Source: Diprion similis
Lineage: Eukaryota; Arthropoda; Insecta; Hymenoptera; Diprionidae
Direction of reading: 5' to 3'
Length of the DNA stretch: 64,000 nt
Assembly (NCBI RefSeq): GCF_021155765.1
Contig: NC_060110.1
Span: forward strand, 22,156,001 to 22,220,000
In this document: piece after piece, positions 12,601 through 25,490 of the stretch
How positions within the stretch are numbered: position 1 is the stretch's first letter
How the letters are laid out: every line of letters starts with the position of its first letter
Notes under the pieces: model-generated
Told to the model about the DNA's origin: nothing
The model's input: the letters and a program-made list of their open reading frames with translations, nothing else
The model's database searches: none
Translations under genes and position numbers: made by a program

Positions 12601-13024
12601 TGACGTACTGGAGTATTTCACGACACAAGAGTGGGATTTCGACAATCAGAAAATTCAGGATCTCTGGACCCAGCTTGGGCCCGAAGACAGGAAAACATTT
12701 CCATTTAGTATACAAGCCCTTGATTGGGATGAATATTTTACAAACATTCTCGTAGGTATTCGCAAGTACATCGCAGGTGACACCGATGGAAACGAGGATA
12801 GAGCGAGACGGCGACACTTTTAGTGAGTGAAAGTCTTTAGCCCTATGGTACGCTTCACCAAAAATTGACTGGCGTCGTAAATACTTAATTCCTTCATCTG
12901 TTTCAGTCTTTTTATCATCCATCTGGCCGTGTGTCTGATATTTGGTACCATTATTTTGTGGGTGATCTGGAGGTCCTTCCATGGAATCTGCTCAACGTTT
13001 GGGCTGACCACGGTTACTCCTTGA
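9634..13024 (+). CDS. Fatty acyl-CoA reductase, tandem copy 2
   Basis: Ten coding exons: 9634-9682, 9827-9966, 10130-10252, 10325-10450, 10506-10666, 10851-10960, 11511-11709, 12203-12445, 12565-12822 and 12907-13024 (TGA), giving 508 residues. Exons 1-9 have exactly the same lengths and phases as copy 1. The NADPH motif TGGTGFLG is at residues 16-23 and the catalytic YSFTK has Tyr209 and Lys213. The C-terminal FAR_C domain carries LDWDEY and YIAGD. The terminal hydrophobic helix is at about 471-491 (FIIHLAVCLIFGTIILWVIW). No stop, frameshift or lost catalytic residue is visible, so both copies look functional. Divergence is greatest in exons 8-9, the C-terminal domain thought to influence chain-length choice, which suggests different substrates (inference). 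Intron 7 is 493 bp against 78 bp in copy 1 and contains an unexplained exon-like insert. Confidence 0.96.
11807..12143 (+). other. Exon-like island inside intron 7 of reductase copy 2
   Basis: Two open segments on the sense strand have their own splice-like borders. Segment a, 11807-11902, follows a TTTCACTGCAG acceptor and ends at G|GTTAGA. Segment b, 12037-12143, follows TTTTGCAG and ends at GAG|GTGAAT. Joined, they stay in frame and read as a plausible protein piece with KTLHIYAYKNGYPDAFAF in a and EEVKKIFQTKNTDLFDHF in b. Their phase does not match the flanking reductase exons, so they are not a simple cassette exon of that gene. Copy 1 has nothing comparable in its 78-bp intron 7. The protein family is not recognised; the YKNG pattern weakly recalls doublecortin-like domains, which is only a guess. 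It may be a captured gene fragment or chance. Confidence 0.35.
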
Positions 13025-13119
13025 TAGTTTTGATCAAGCGATATAGATGAGCAAATTATCAGCTCCATGTTTAATGTGAAGTGGTTTTTAAATTTGGCTG
13101 TGTCATTTATTTAATAGAC

Positions 13120-13125
13120 AATAAA
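13120..13125 (+). terminator. Candidate poly(A) signal of reductase copy 2
   Basis: AATAAA about 95 bp after the stop codon, the first such hexamer downstream of this gene. Confidence 0.5.
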
Positions 13126-13934
13126 TACAACTCGTATGTTTCAACTATCGTAGCCTAAGTACCTTACATATTTTTACGTGACATCCATTTGACTATTTAG
13201 CCCCTTATAATTTTACCGAAATTGTCTCGGAATACCGATGAGAGTCTGGTTATAGCCATACAACTAAAGAACCACGCCAACCATGCAATGGAAACTTAAA
13301 AGAAACGGTTCTGTACTCGTTCTATATGACATCCGATTATGTTCAAATTGGCAAAAGCTAGCTTCAGTTTTACTTCAGGTCTAGCCTGGATTGCGACATC
13401 TTCCAAAACTCCAATGTTGAACACTATCGCAGCTGAAGATTCACTTTACCTGGTTATAGCCGACGTCACTGTTCATTTTAGCAATGCATCATTTTCATAT
13501 CCTTTTGAATTTTCATTCTTGTACTGCAAATACTAGAATATCAATTATGGTACTTTCGGGAGAGATGCTCCGCTTGAGCAGAAATTGTCGTAAAAATCAT
13601 TCAAGTACGAAATCAAAATTTTTACTGCACGATGATTTGACAGGAACTGTTGAGTAATTTGCGCTAGAAAAATTTGAGAAGGGTTCTGCGCTTTATAATA
13701 ATTTATGACAACCGGAAAAATTTTGCTGTTAGATTCGATTTGTAGAACCTTGAATCCACTAACTAGAGTCGTAGAAATTCTAAGTACGATAGCAGAATAA
13801 TTATGGATTAAGAAAAGTAAGAATACAATAACATTTTCTGGACTTGTACCTGCATTTTGGATTTGCTGATCGTAGTGACTTAAGGCGATGTAGAATCATT
13901 TTCTCTTGCAGAATGACGTTGATACGGCGTACGA
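13126..13934. other. Intergenic spacer left of the satellite region
   Basis: AT-rich sequence with no gene, RNA or clear repeat that I can support. A 66-codon open frame at 13339-13536 has no family resemblance and is probably chance. Confidence 0.4.
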
Positions 13935-14400
13935 ATGAATCGATTCTAGTGTTTTTCGAAATGGGCTGAGAATTGACAAAAAAAAAAAAAAAATGCGAAG
14001 GTCTAAATTTGATTACGATTTCTTCGGAAAAAATGATCGTGTGCTGAAATCGATCGAATCGTGCAGTCCGAATACTCTACGAGCAACGGATCAAGAGTTA
14101 CGACCGGAAAACCAAGAAATTCCTACGTAATTTCTCTGCTGTTGGTCCTACACTTCTTTTGATGTTTTTTCTGCGTTCCTGGGTATCCAATTAGTCCAGA
14201 AAGGGTCACGTAAACAGTTTTTGAGGGAAGACATTTTTTGATAAAAAAAATTAAGGCTAACTCCTTTGAATATTTGCTGAGAATTTTAATGATTTTAAAA
14301 AAATGCTAGTCTCAATTCTTTGATGCGTTACAATGTCTTTTTTTTGCGACCGAAACCGATTGCGCACAGACTCGACTAGCTGTGGACAATGGATTAAAAG
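13935..14400. repeat. Diverged copy of the 312-bp satellite monomer
   Basis: This stretch aligns to the array monomer over more than one unit with many substitutions and indels. Shared landmarks in the same order are AATCGATTCT, a run ending in CGAAAA, AATCG..CGCAGTCC with GCGAGCAACG-like sequence, TTTCTCTGCTGTTGGTCCTA (14139-14158), GTTCCTGGGTATCCAATTAG, CAGAAAGGGTCA, AAGGCTAACTCCTTTGAAT, and CAATTCTTTGA. It is separated from the homogeneous array by about 900 bp and looks like an older relic. A poly(A) run at about 13978-13993 interrupts it. Confidence 0.8.
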
Positions 14401-14879
14401 GAACGGCTAAAAACATTAAATTTGCACCAGGTTGTTGAAATTATGCGAAAGATTATAACAAATTCATACTGCTAATTCATTTGTAATATGAATTCATAGC
14501 TACAAAGTTTCATTTCAGTTCAGTTACAGTATATTCATTAGACCACTACAAGTGTTCGGGTTTCAGTGTATAGTACGTGAACAAGTTGCTAAATAATATT
14601 AAAGTGAGTGAAAAAAGTATGGGAAAATGATTGCACATTCCATAACAAAGCTGACTATTATATAAGGGTGAAATAGTATAATAGTATATGAGATAGTTTT
14701 GATTGCAAATTGTAAGTATACTATATATTGAGTTTCACCCTGCCCACAGGTACAATACACCTCCGAAGGACACGATATGTATAACGTTGTAGTGTTGTAT
14801 GTAACCTGAATTAGAATGAATAAATGAATGAATGAATTTCTGTGTGTGTTCCTCAACTGTCGATTTTACGCTATTTTCA
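14401..14879. other. Spacer between diverged satellite copies
   Basis: AT-rich DNA with no gene recognised. It includes a short AATG-type microsatellite at about 14817-14836. Confidence 0.45.
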
Positions 14880-15060
14880 GATCTCTTCTGCGTTGCTCAG
14901 CGTCCGATTCGTTAAAAAGGGTCGTACAAATACATTCTAAGACATTGGATTTTTTGCTTGGAAGAAAAGTAAGGACAACTCTTGTCGATTTCTGGTGAAA
15001 ATTTTGTTGACTTTCAACGATGCTGGTTACGTGCTACTTTCAGGTGAAATTAAACGGAAT
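14880..15060. repeat. Partial, strongly diverged satellite monomer
   Basis: Matches the second half of the monomer in order: TCTTCTGCGTTGCTCAGCGTCC, AAAAGGGTCGTAC, TTCTAAGACA, TAAGGACAACTC and a GGTGAAAATTTTG..GACTTT block corresponding to the array's GGCGAAAATTTCGACGATTT. It is closer in some positions to the 13935-14400 relic than to the array. Confidence 0.6.
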
Positions 15061-18000
15061 GGGAAAACTTCAGCGTAAGACTACTCGTGGTATCAGGAAA
15101 ACATCTGAGCCGAGGAGGTCTTTCGGAAACAGGGACTTACTGGTTGATTGCTCGTGATGTTTATGCTGCATGTCTGAATGCATAGCGGCTTACTTAAATA
15201 TACATGCAATTGCTTGCTTATATGCTAATCTTATAAGGAGTCAGGCAAATCAGAGAGATGTTAGCGTAGAACTACTCCTGGTAGCAGCCTGGTTCGCCGA
15301 AAGACGGAACATCCTTTTCGTAATATCTCTGCTGCTGGTATTTCCTTCTTCATTTCTCTGCTGTTGGTTCTACACTCTTTTTCATATGTTTTCTGCAATC
15401 CTGCGGATCCAATTGGTCTCGAAAGGGTCATACTAATCGATTCCGAGAAGAAAAAATTCTCGTCTCCGAAAATGACGAAAAAACTGAGGCTAACCCCTTT
15501 GGATGTTAAGCGAAAATTTCGACGATTTTGGAAAAGGCTGCAATCAATTCTTTGAGGCACTATTCCGACGTAATTTCGCGAGAGAAATCGATTAAGCGCA
15601 GTCCCAATAAGCTGCGAGCAACGCTTCCGAAGTTACAGGCGAAAAACTGCATACTTTCATCCTCGTTTCTCTGCTGTTGGTCCTACGCTCTTTTTCATGA
15701 GTTTTTCGAGTTCCTGGTGGTCCAATTAGTCTAGAAAGGGTCATACTAATCAATTCTAAGACGAAAAATTCTCGGCTCCGAAAATGACGAAAAAACTAGG
15801 GCTAACCCCTTTGGATTTTTGGCGGAAATTTCGACGATTTTGGAAAGTGCTGCAATCGATTCTTTGAGGCACTATTCCGACGTAATTTTGCGAGAGAAAT
15901 CGATTGAGCGCAGTCCCAATAAGCTGCGAGCAACGCTTCCGAAGTTACAGGCGAAAAACTGCTTATTTTCATCCTCGTTTCTCTGCTGTTGGTCCTACGC
16001 TCTTTTTCATGAGTTTTTTGAGTTCCTGGTGGTCCAATTAGTCTAGAAAGGGTCATACTAATCGATTCTGAGACGAAAAATTCTCGGCTCCGAAAATGAC
16101 GAAAAAACTAAGGCTAACCCCTTTGGATTTTTGGCGGAAATTTCGACGATTTTGGAAAGTGCTGCGATCGATTCTTTGAGGCACTATTCCGACGTAATTT
16201 TGCGAGAGAAATCGATTAAGCGCAGTCCCAATAAGCTGCGAGCAACGCTTCCGAAGTTACAGGCGAAAAACTGCTTATTTCCATCCTCGTTTCTCTGCTG
16301 TTGGTCCTACGCTCTTTTTCATGAGTTTTTTGAGTTCCTGGTGGTCCAATTAGTCTAGAAAGGGTCATACTAATCGATTCTGAGACGAAAAATTCTCGGC
16401 TCCGAAAATGACGAAAAAACTAAGGCTAACCCCTTTGGATTTTTGGCGAAAATTTCGACGACTTTGGAAAGTGCTGCGATCGATTCTTTGAGGCACTATT
16501 CCGACGTAATTTTGCGAGAGAAATCGATTGAGCGCAGTCCCAATAAGCTGCGAGCAACGCTTCCGAAGTTACAGGCGAAAAACTGCTTATTTTCATCCTC
16601 GTTTCTCTGCTGTTGGTCCGACGCTTTTTTTCATGAGTTTTTTGAGTTCCTGGTGGTCCAATTAGTCTAGAAAGGGTCATACTAATCGATTCTGAGACGA
16701 AAAATTCTCGGCTCCGAAAATGACGAAAAAACTAAGGCTAACCCCTTCGGATTTTTAGCGAAAATTTCGACGATTTTGGAAAGTGCTGCGATCGATTCTT
16801 TGAGGCACTATTCCGACGTAATTTTGCGAAAGAAATCGATTGAGCGCAGTCCCAATAAGCTGCGAGCAACGCTTCCGAAGTTACAGGCGAAAAACTGCTT
16901 ATTTTTATCCTCGTTTCTCTGCTGTTGGTCCTACGCTCTTTTTCATGAGTTTTTTGAGTTCCTGGTGGTCCAATTAGTCTAGAAAGGGTCATACTAATCG
17001 ATTCTGAGACGAAAAATTCTCGGCTCCGAAAATGACGAAAAAACTAAGGCTAACCCCTTTGGATTTTTGGCGGAAATTTCGACGATTTTGGAGAGTGCTG
17101 CAATCGATTCTTTGAGGCACTATTCCGACGTAATTTTGCGAGAGAAATCAATTAAGCGCAGTCCCAATAAGCTGCGAGCAACGCTTCCAAAGTTACAGGC
17201 GAAAAACTGCATACTTTCATCCTCGTTTCTCTGCTGTTGGTCCTACGCTTTTTTTCATGAGTTTTTTGAGTTCCTGGTGGTCCAATTAGTCTAGAAAGGG
17301 TCATACTAATCGATTCTGAGACGAAAAATTCTCGGCTCCGAAAATGACGAAAAAACTAAGGCTAACCCCTTTGGATTTTTGGCGAAAATTTCGACGATTT
17401 TGGAAAGTGCTGCGATCGATTCTTTGAGGCACTATTCCGACGTAATTTTGCGAAAGAAATCGATTGAGCGCAGTCCCAATAAGCTGCGAGCAACGCTTCC
17501 GAAGTTACAGGCGAAAAACTGCTTATTTTCATCCTCGTTTCTCTGCTGTTGGTCCAACGCTCTTTTTCATGAGTTTTTTGAGTTCCTGGTGGTCCAATTA
17601 GTCTAAAAAGGGTCATACTAATCGATTCTGAGACGAAAAATTCTCGGCTCCGAAAATGACGAAAAAACTAAGGCTAACCCCTTTGGATTTTTGGCGAAAA
17701 TTTCGACGATTTTGGAAAGTGCTGCGATCGATTCTTTGAGGCACTATTCCGACGTAATTTCGCGAGAGAAATCGATTAAGCGCAGTCCCAATAAGCTGCG
17801 AGCAACGCTTCCGAAGTTACAGGCGAAAAACTGCATACTTTCATCCTCGTTTCTCTGCTGTTGGTCCTACGCTCTTTTTCATGAGTTTTTCGAGTTCCTG
17901 GTGGTCCAATTAGTCTAGAAAGGGTCATACTAATCAATTCTAAGACGAAAAATTCTCGGCTCCGAAAATGACGAAAAAACTAGGGCTAACCCCTTTGGAT

Positions 18001-19874
18001 TTTTGGCGGAAATTTCGACGATTTTGGAAAGTGCTGCAATCGATTCTTTGAGGCACTATTCCGACGTAATTTTGCGAGAGAAATCGATTGAGCGCAGTCC
18101 CAATAAGCTGCGAGCAACGCTTCCGAAGTTACAGGCGAAAAACTGCTTATTTTCATCCTCGTTTCTCTGCTGTTGGTCCTACGCTCTTTTTCATGAGTTT
18201 TTTGAGTTCCTGGTGGTCCAATTAGTCTAGAAAGGGTCATACTAATCGATTCTGAGACGAAAAATTCTCGGCTCCGAAAATGACGAAAAAACTAAGGCTA
18301 ACCCCTTTGGATTTTTGGCGGAAATTTCGACGATTTTGGAAAGTGCTGCGATCGATTCTTTGAGGCACTATTCCGACGTAATTTTGCGAGAGAAATCGAT
18401 TAAGCGCAGTCCCAATAAGCTGCGAGCAACGCTTCCGAAGTTACAGGCGAAAAACTGCTTATTTCCATCCTCGTTTCTCTGCTGTTGGTCCTACGCTCTT
18501 TTTCATGAGTTTTTTGAGTTCCTGGTGGTCCAATTAGTCTAGAAAGGGTCATACTAATCGATTCTGAGACGAAAAATTCTCGGCTCCGAAAATGACGAAA
18601 AAACTAAGGCTAACCCCTTTGGATTTTTGGCGGAAATTTCGACGATTTTGGAGAGTGCTGCAATCGATTCTTTGAGGCACTATTCCGACGTAATTTTGCG
18701 AGAGAAATCGATTAAGCGCAGTCCCAATAAGCTGCGAGCAACGCTTCCAAAGTTACAGGCGAAAAACTGCATACTTTCATCCTCGTTTCTCTGCTGTTGG
18801 TCCTACGCTTTTTTTCATGAGTTTTTTGAGTTCCTGGTGGTCCAATTAGTCTAGAAAGGGTCATACTAATCGATTCTGAGACGAAAAATTCTCGGCTCCG
18901 AAAATGACGAAAAAACTAAGGCTAACCCCTTTGGATTTTTGGCGAAAATTTCGACGATTTTGGAAAGTGCTGCGATCGATTCTTTGAGGCACTATTCCGA
19001 CGTAATTTTGCGAGAGAAATCGATGGAGCGCAGTCCCAATAAGCTGCGAGCAACGCTTCCGAAGTTACAGGCGAAAAACTGCTTTTTTCCATCCTCGTTT
19101 CTCTGCTGTTGGTCCTACGCTCTTTTTCATGAGTTTTTTGAGTTCCTGGCGGTCCAATTAGTCTAGAAAGGGTCATACTAATCGATTCTGAGACGAAAAA
19201 TTCTCGGCTCCGAAAATGACGAAAAAACTGAGGCTAACCCCTTCGGATTTTTGGCGGAAATTTCGACGATTTTGAGAAGTGCTGCAATCGATTCTTTGAG
19301 GCACTATTCCGACGTCATTTCGCGAGAGAAATCGATGGAGCGCAGTCCCAATAAGCTGCGAGCAACGCTTCCGAAGTTACAGGCGAAAAACTGCTTTTTT
19401 CCATCCTCGTTTCTCTGCTGTTGGTCCTACGCCCTTTTTCATGAGTTTTTTGAGTTCCTGGCGGTCCAATTAGTCTAGAAAGGGTCATACTAATCGATTC
19501 TGAGACGAAAAATTCTCGGCTCCGAAAATGACGAAAAAACTGAGGCTAACCCCTTCGGATTTTTGGCGGAAATTTCGACGATTTTGGAAAGTGCTGCAAT
19601 CGATTCTTTGAGGCACTATGCCGACGTAATTTTGCGAGAGAAATCGATTGAGCGCAGTCCGAATAAGCTGCGAGCAACGCTTCCGAAGTTACAGGCGAAA
19701 AACTGCTTATTTTCATCCTCGTTTCTCTGCTGTTGGTCCTACGCTCTTTTTCATGAGTTTTTTGAGTTCCTGGTGGTCCAATTAGTCTAGAAAGGGTCAT
19801 ACTAATCGATTCTGAGACGAAAAATTCTCGGCTCCGAAAATGACGAAAAAACTAAGGCTAACCCCTTTGGATTT

Positions 19875-22800
19875 TTGGCGAAAATTTCGACGATTTTGGA
19901 AAGTGCTGCGATCGATTCTTTGAGGCACTATTCCGACGTAATTTTGCGAAAGAAATCGATTGAGCGCAGTCCCAATAAGCTGCGAGCAACGCTTCCGAAG
20001 TTACAGGCGAAAAACTGCTTATTTTCATCCTCGTTTCTCTGCTGTTGGTCCAACGCTCTTTTTCATGAGTTTTTTGAGTTCCTGGTGGTCCAATTAGTCT
20101 AAAAAGGGTCATACTAATCGATTCTGAGACGAAAAATTCTCGGCTCCGAAAATGACGAAAAAACTAAGGCTAACCCCTTTGGATTTTTGGCGAAAATTTC
20201 GACGATTTTGGAAAGTGCTGCGATCGATTCTTTGAGGCACTATTCCGACGTAATTTTGCGAGAGAAATCGATTGAGCGCAGTCCCAATAAGCTGCGAGCA
20301 ACGCTTCCGAAGTTACAGGCGAAAAACTGCTTATTTTCATCCTCGTTTCTCTGCTGTTGGTCCTACGCTCTTTTTCATGAGTTTTTTGAGTTCCTGGTGG
20401 TCCAATTAGTCTAGAAAGGGTCATACTAATCGATTCTGAGACGAAAAATTCTCGGCTCCGAAAATGACGAAAAAACTAAGGCTAACCCCTTTGGATTTTT
20501 GGCGGAAATTTCGACGATTTTGGAAAGTGCTGCAATCGATTCTTTGAGGCACTATTCCGACGTAATTTTGCGAGAGAAATCGATTGAGCGCAGTCCCAAT
20601 AAGCTGCGAGCAACGCTTCCGAAGTTACAGGCAAAAAACTGCTTATTTTCATCCTCGTTTCTCTGCTGTTGGTCCAACGCTCTTTTTCATGAGTTTTTTG
20701 AGTTCCTGGTGGTCCAATTAGTCTAGAAAGGGTCATACTAATCGATTCTGAGACGAAAAATTCTCGGCTCCGAAAATGACGAAAAAACTAAGGCTGACCC
20801 CTTTGGATTTTTGGCGAAAATTTCGACAATTTTGGAAAGTGCTGCAATCGATTCTTTGAGGCACTATGCCGACGTAATTTTGCGAGAGAAATCGATTGAG
20901 CGCAGTCCAAATAAGCTGCGAGCAACGCTTCCGAAGTTACAGGCGAAAAACTGCTTATTTTCATCCTCGTTTCTCTGCTGTTGGTCCTACGCTCTTTTTC
21001 ATGAGTTTTTTGAGTTCCTGGTGGTCCAATTAGTCTAGAAAGGGTCATACTAATCGATTCTGAGACGAAAAATTCTCGGCTCTGAAAATGACGAAAAAAC
21101 TAAGGCTAACCCCTTTGGATTTTTGGCGGAAATTTCGACGATTTTGGAAAGTGCTGCAATCGATTCTTTGAGGCACTATTCCGACGTAATTTTGCGAGAG
21201 AAATCGATTGAGCGCAGTCCCAATAAGCTGCGAGCAACGCTTCCGAAGTTACAGGCGAAAAACTGCTTATTTTCATCCTCGTTTCTCTGCTGTTGGTCCT
21301 ACGCTCTTTTTCATGAGTTTTTTGAGTTCCTGGTGGTCCAATTAGTCTAGAAAGGGTCATACTAATCGATTCTGAGACGAAAAATTCTCGGCTCCGAAAA
21401 TGACGAAAAAACTAAGGCTAACCCCTTTGGATTTTTGGCGAAAATTTCGACGATTTTGGAAAGTGCTGCGATCGATTCTTTGAGGCACTATTCCGACGTA
21501 ATTTTGCGAAAGAAATCGATTGAGCGCAGTCCCAATAAGCTGCGAGCAACGCTTCCGAAGTTACAGGCGAAAAACTGCTTATTTTCATCCTCGTTTCTCT
21601 GCTGTTGGTCCAACGCTCTTTTTCATGAGTTTTTTGAGTTCCTGGTGGTCCAATTAGTCTAAAAAGGGTCATACTAATCGATTCTGAGACGAAAAATTCT
21701 CGGCTCCGAAAATGACGAAAAAACTAAGGCTAACCCCTTTGGATTTTTGGCGAAAATTTCGACGATTTTGGAAAGTGCTGCGATCGATTCTTTGAGGCAC
21801 TATTCCGACGTAATTTTGCGAGAGAAATCGATTGAGCGCAGTCCCAATAAGCTGCGAGCAACGCTTCCGAAGTTACAGGCGAAAAACTGCTTATTTTCAT
21901 CCTCGTTTCTCTGCTGTTGGTCCTACGCTCTTTTTCATGAGTTTTTTGAGTTCCTGGTGGTCCAATTAGTCTAGAAAGGGTCATACTAATCGATTCTGAG
22001 ACGAAAAATTCTCGGCTCCGAAAATGACGAAAAAACTAAGGCTAACCCCTTTGGATTTTTGGCGGAAATTTCGACGATTTTGGAAAGTGCTGCAATCGAT
22101 TCTTTGAGGCACTATTCCGACGTAATTTTGCGAGAGAAATCGATTGAGCGCAGTCCCAATAAGCTGCGAGCAACGCTTCCGAAGTTACAGGCAAAAAACT
22201 GCTTATTTTCATCCTCGTTTCTCTGCTGTTGGTCCAACGCTCTTTTTCATGAGTTTTTTGAGTTCCTGGTGGTCCAATTAGTCTAGAAAGGGTCATACTA
22301 ATCGATTCTGAGACGAAAAATTCTCGGCTCCGAAAATGACGAAAAAACTAAGGCTGACCCCTTTGGATTTTTGGCGAAAATTTCGACAATTTTGGAAAGT
22401 GCTGCAATCGATTCTTTGAGGCACTATGCCGACGTAATTTTGCGAGAGAAATCGATTGAGCGCAGTCCAAATAAGCTGCGAGCAACGCTTCCGAAGTTAC
22501 AGGCGAAAAACTGCTTATTTTCATCCTCGTTTCTCTGCTGTTGGTCCTACGCTCTTTTTCATGAGTTTTTTGAGTTCCTGGTGGTCCAATTAGTCTAGAA
22601 AGGGTCATACTAATCGATTCTGAGACGAAAAATTCTCGGCTCTGAAAATGACGAAAAAACTAAGGCTAACCCCTTTGGATTTTTGGCGGAAATTTCGACG
22701 ATTTTGGAAAGTGCTGCAATCGATTCTTTGAGGCACTATTCCGACGTAATTTTGCGAGAGAAATCGATTGAGCGCAGTCCCAATAAGCTGCGAGCAACGC

Positions 22801-22994
22801 TTCCGAAGTTACAGGCGAAAAACTGCTTATTTTCATCCTCGTTTCTCTGCTGTTGGTCCAACGCTCTTTTTCATGAGTTTTTTGAGTTCCTGGTGGTCCA
22901 ATTAGTCTAGAAAGGGTCATACTAATCGATTCTGAGACGAAAAATTCTCGGCTCCGAAAATGACGAAAAAACTAAGGCTGACCCCTTTGGATTT
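19875..22994. repeat. Five-unit (1560-bp) higher-order repeat, two copies
   Basis: Variant markers of the units beginning at 19875, 20187, 20499 and 20811 reappear in the same order at 21435, 21747, 22059 and 22371. An example is TAG changed to TAA in GTCTAAAAAGGGTC at about 20098 and again at about 21658, exactly 1560 bp apart. Another is GGCAAAAAACTG at about 20630 and 22190. The fifth units (21123 and 22683) differ at one marker, CCTACGC against CCAACGC. Confidence 0.85.
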
Positions 22995-25490
22995 TTGGCG
23001 AAAATTTCGACAATTTTGGAAAGTGCTGCAATCGATTCTTTGAGGCACTATGCCGACGTAATTTTGCGAGAGAAATCGATTGAGCGCAGTCCAAATAAGC
23101 TGCGAGCAACGCTTCCGAAGTTACAGGCGAAAAACTGCTTATTTTCATCCTCGTTTCTCTGCTGTTGGTCCTACGCTCTTTTTCATGAGTTTTTTGAGTT
23201 CCTGGTGGTCCAATTAGTCTAGAAAGGGTCATACTAATCGATTCTGAGACGAAAAATTCTCGGCTCTGAAAATGACGAAAAAACTAAGGCTAACCCCTTT
23301 GGATTTTTGGCGGAAATTTCGACGATTTTGGAAAGTGCTGCAATCGATTCTTTGAGGCACTATTCCGACGTAATTTTGCGAGAGAAATCGATTGAGCGCA
23401 GTCCCAATAAGCTGCGAGCAACGCTTCCGAAGTTACAGGCGAAAAACTGCTTATTTTCATCCTCGTTTCTCTGCTGTTGGTCCAACGCTCTTTTTCATGA
23501 GTTTTTTGAGTTCCTGGTGGTCCAATTAGTCTAGAAAGGGTCATACTAATCGATTCTGAGACGAAAAATTCTCGGCTCCGAAAATGACGAAAAAACTAAG
23601 GCTGACCCCTTTGGATTTTTGGCGAAAATTTCGACAATTTTGGAAAGTGCTGCAATCGATTCTTTGAGGCACTATGCCGACGTAATTTTGCGAGAGAAAT
23701 CGATTGAGCGCAGTCCGAATAAGCTGCGAGCAACGCTTCCGAAGTTACAGGCGAAAAACTGCTTATTTTCATCCTCGTTTCTCTGCTGTTGGTCCTACGC
23801 TCTTTTTCATGAGTTTTTTGAGTTCCTGGTGGTCCAATTAGTCTAGAAAGGGTCATACTAATCGATTCTGAGACGAAAAATTCTCGGCTCTGAAAATGAC
23901 GAAAAAACTAAGGCTAACCCCTTTGGATTTTTGGCGGAAATTTCGACGATTTTGGAAAGTGCTGCAATCGATTCTTTGAGGCACTATTCCGACGTAATTT
24001 TGCGAGAGAAATCGATTGAGCGCAGTCCCAATAAGCTGCGAGCAACGCTTCCGAAGTTACAGGCGAAAAACTGCTTATTTTCATCCTCGTTTCTCTGCTG
24101 TTGGTCCAACGCTCTTTTTCATGAGTTTTTTGAGTTCCTGGTGGTCCAATTAGTCTAGAAAGGGTCATACTAATCGATTCTGAGACGAAAAATTCTCGGC
24201 TCCGAAAATGACGAAAAAACTAAGGCTGACCCCTTTGGATTTTTGGCGAAAATTTCGACAATTTTGGAAAGTGCTGCAATCGATTCTTTGAGGCACTATG
24301 CCGACGTAATTTTGCGAGAGAAATCGATTGAGCGCAGTCCGAATAAGCTGCGAGCAACGCTTCCGAAGTTACAGGCGAAAAACTGCTTATTTTCATCCTC
24401 GTTTCTCTGCTGTTGGTCCTACGCTCTTTTTCATGAGTTTTTTGAGTTCCTGGTGGTCCAATTAGTCTAGAAAGGGTCATACTAATCGATTCTGAGACGA
24501 AAAATTCTCGGCTCTGAAAATGACGAAAAAACTAAGGCTAACCCCTTTGGATTTTTGGCGGAAATTTCGACGATTTTGGAAAGTGCTGCAATCGATTCTT
24601 TGAGGCACTATTCCGACGTAATTTTGCGAGAGAAATCGATGGAGCGCAGTCCCAATAAGCTGCGAGCAACGCTTCCGAAGTTACAGGCGAAAAACTGCTT
24701 ATTTTCATCCTCGTTTCTCTGCTGTTGGTCCTACGCTCTTTTTCATGAGTTTTTTGAGTTCCTGGTGGTCCAATTAGTCTAGAAAGGGTCATACTAATCG
24801 ATTCTGAGACGAAAAATTCTCGGCTCCGAAAATGACGAAAAAACTAAGGCTAACCCCTTTGGATTTTTGGCGGAAATTTCGACGATTTTGGAAAGTGCTG
24901 CAATCGATTCTTTGAGGCACTATTCCGACGTAATTTTGCGAGAGAAATCGATTGAGCGCAGTCCCAATAAGCTGCGAGCAACGCTTCCGAAGTTACAGGC
25001 GAAAAACTGCTTATTTTCATCCTCGTTTCTCTGCTGTTGGTCCAACGCTCTTTTTCATGAGTTTTTTGAGTTCCTGGTGGTCCAATTAGTCTAGAAAGGG
25101 TCATACTAATCGATTCTGAGACGAAAAATTCTCGGCTCCGAAAATGACGAAAAAACTAAGGCTGACCCCTTTGGATTTTTGGCGAAAATTTCGACAATTT
25201 TGGAAAGTGCTGCAATCGATTCTTTGAGGCACTATGCCGACGTAATTTTGCGAGAGAAATCGATTGAGCGCAGTCCGAATAAGCTGCGAGCAACGCTTCC
25301 GAAGTTACAGGCGAAAAACTGCTTATTTTCATCCTCGTTTCTCTGCTGTTGGTCCTACGCTCTTTTTCATGAGTTTTTTGAGTTCCTGGTGGTCCAATTA
25401 GTCTAGAAAGGGTCATACTAATCGATTCTGAGACGAAAAATTCTCGGCTCCGAAAATGACGAAAAAACTAAGGCTAACCCCTTTGGATTT
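22059..25490. repeat. Two-unit (624-bp) higher-order repeat run
   Basis: Two unit types alternate: one with GGTCCAACGCTC (units at 22059, 22683, 23307, 23931 and 24867) and one with GGCTGACCCC plus CACTATGCCGACG (units at 22371, 22995, 23619, 24243 and 25179). A different unit at 24555 interrupts the run. This is a dimeric higher-order repeat. Confidence 0.85.
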
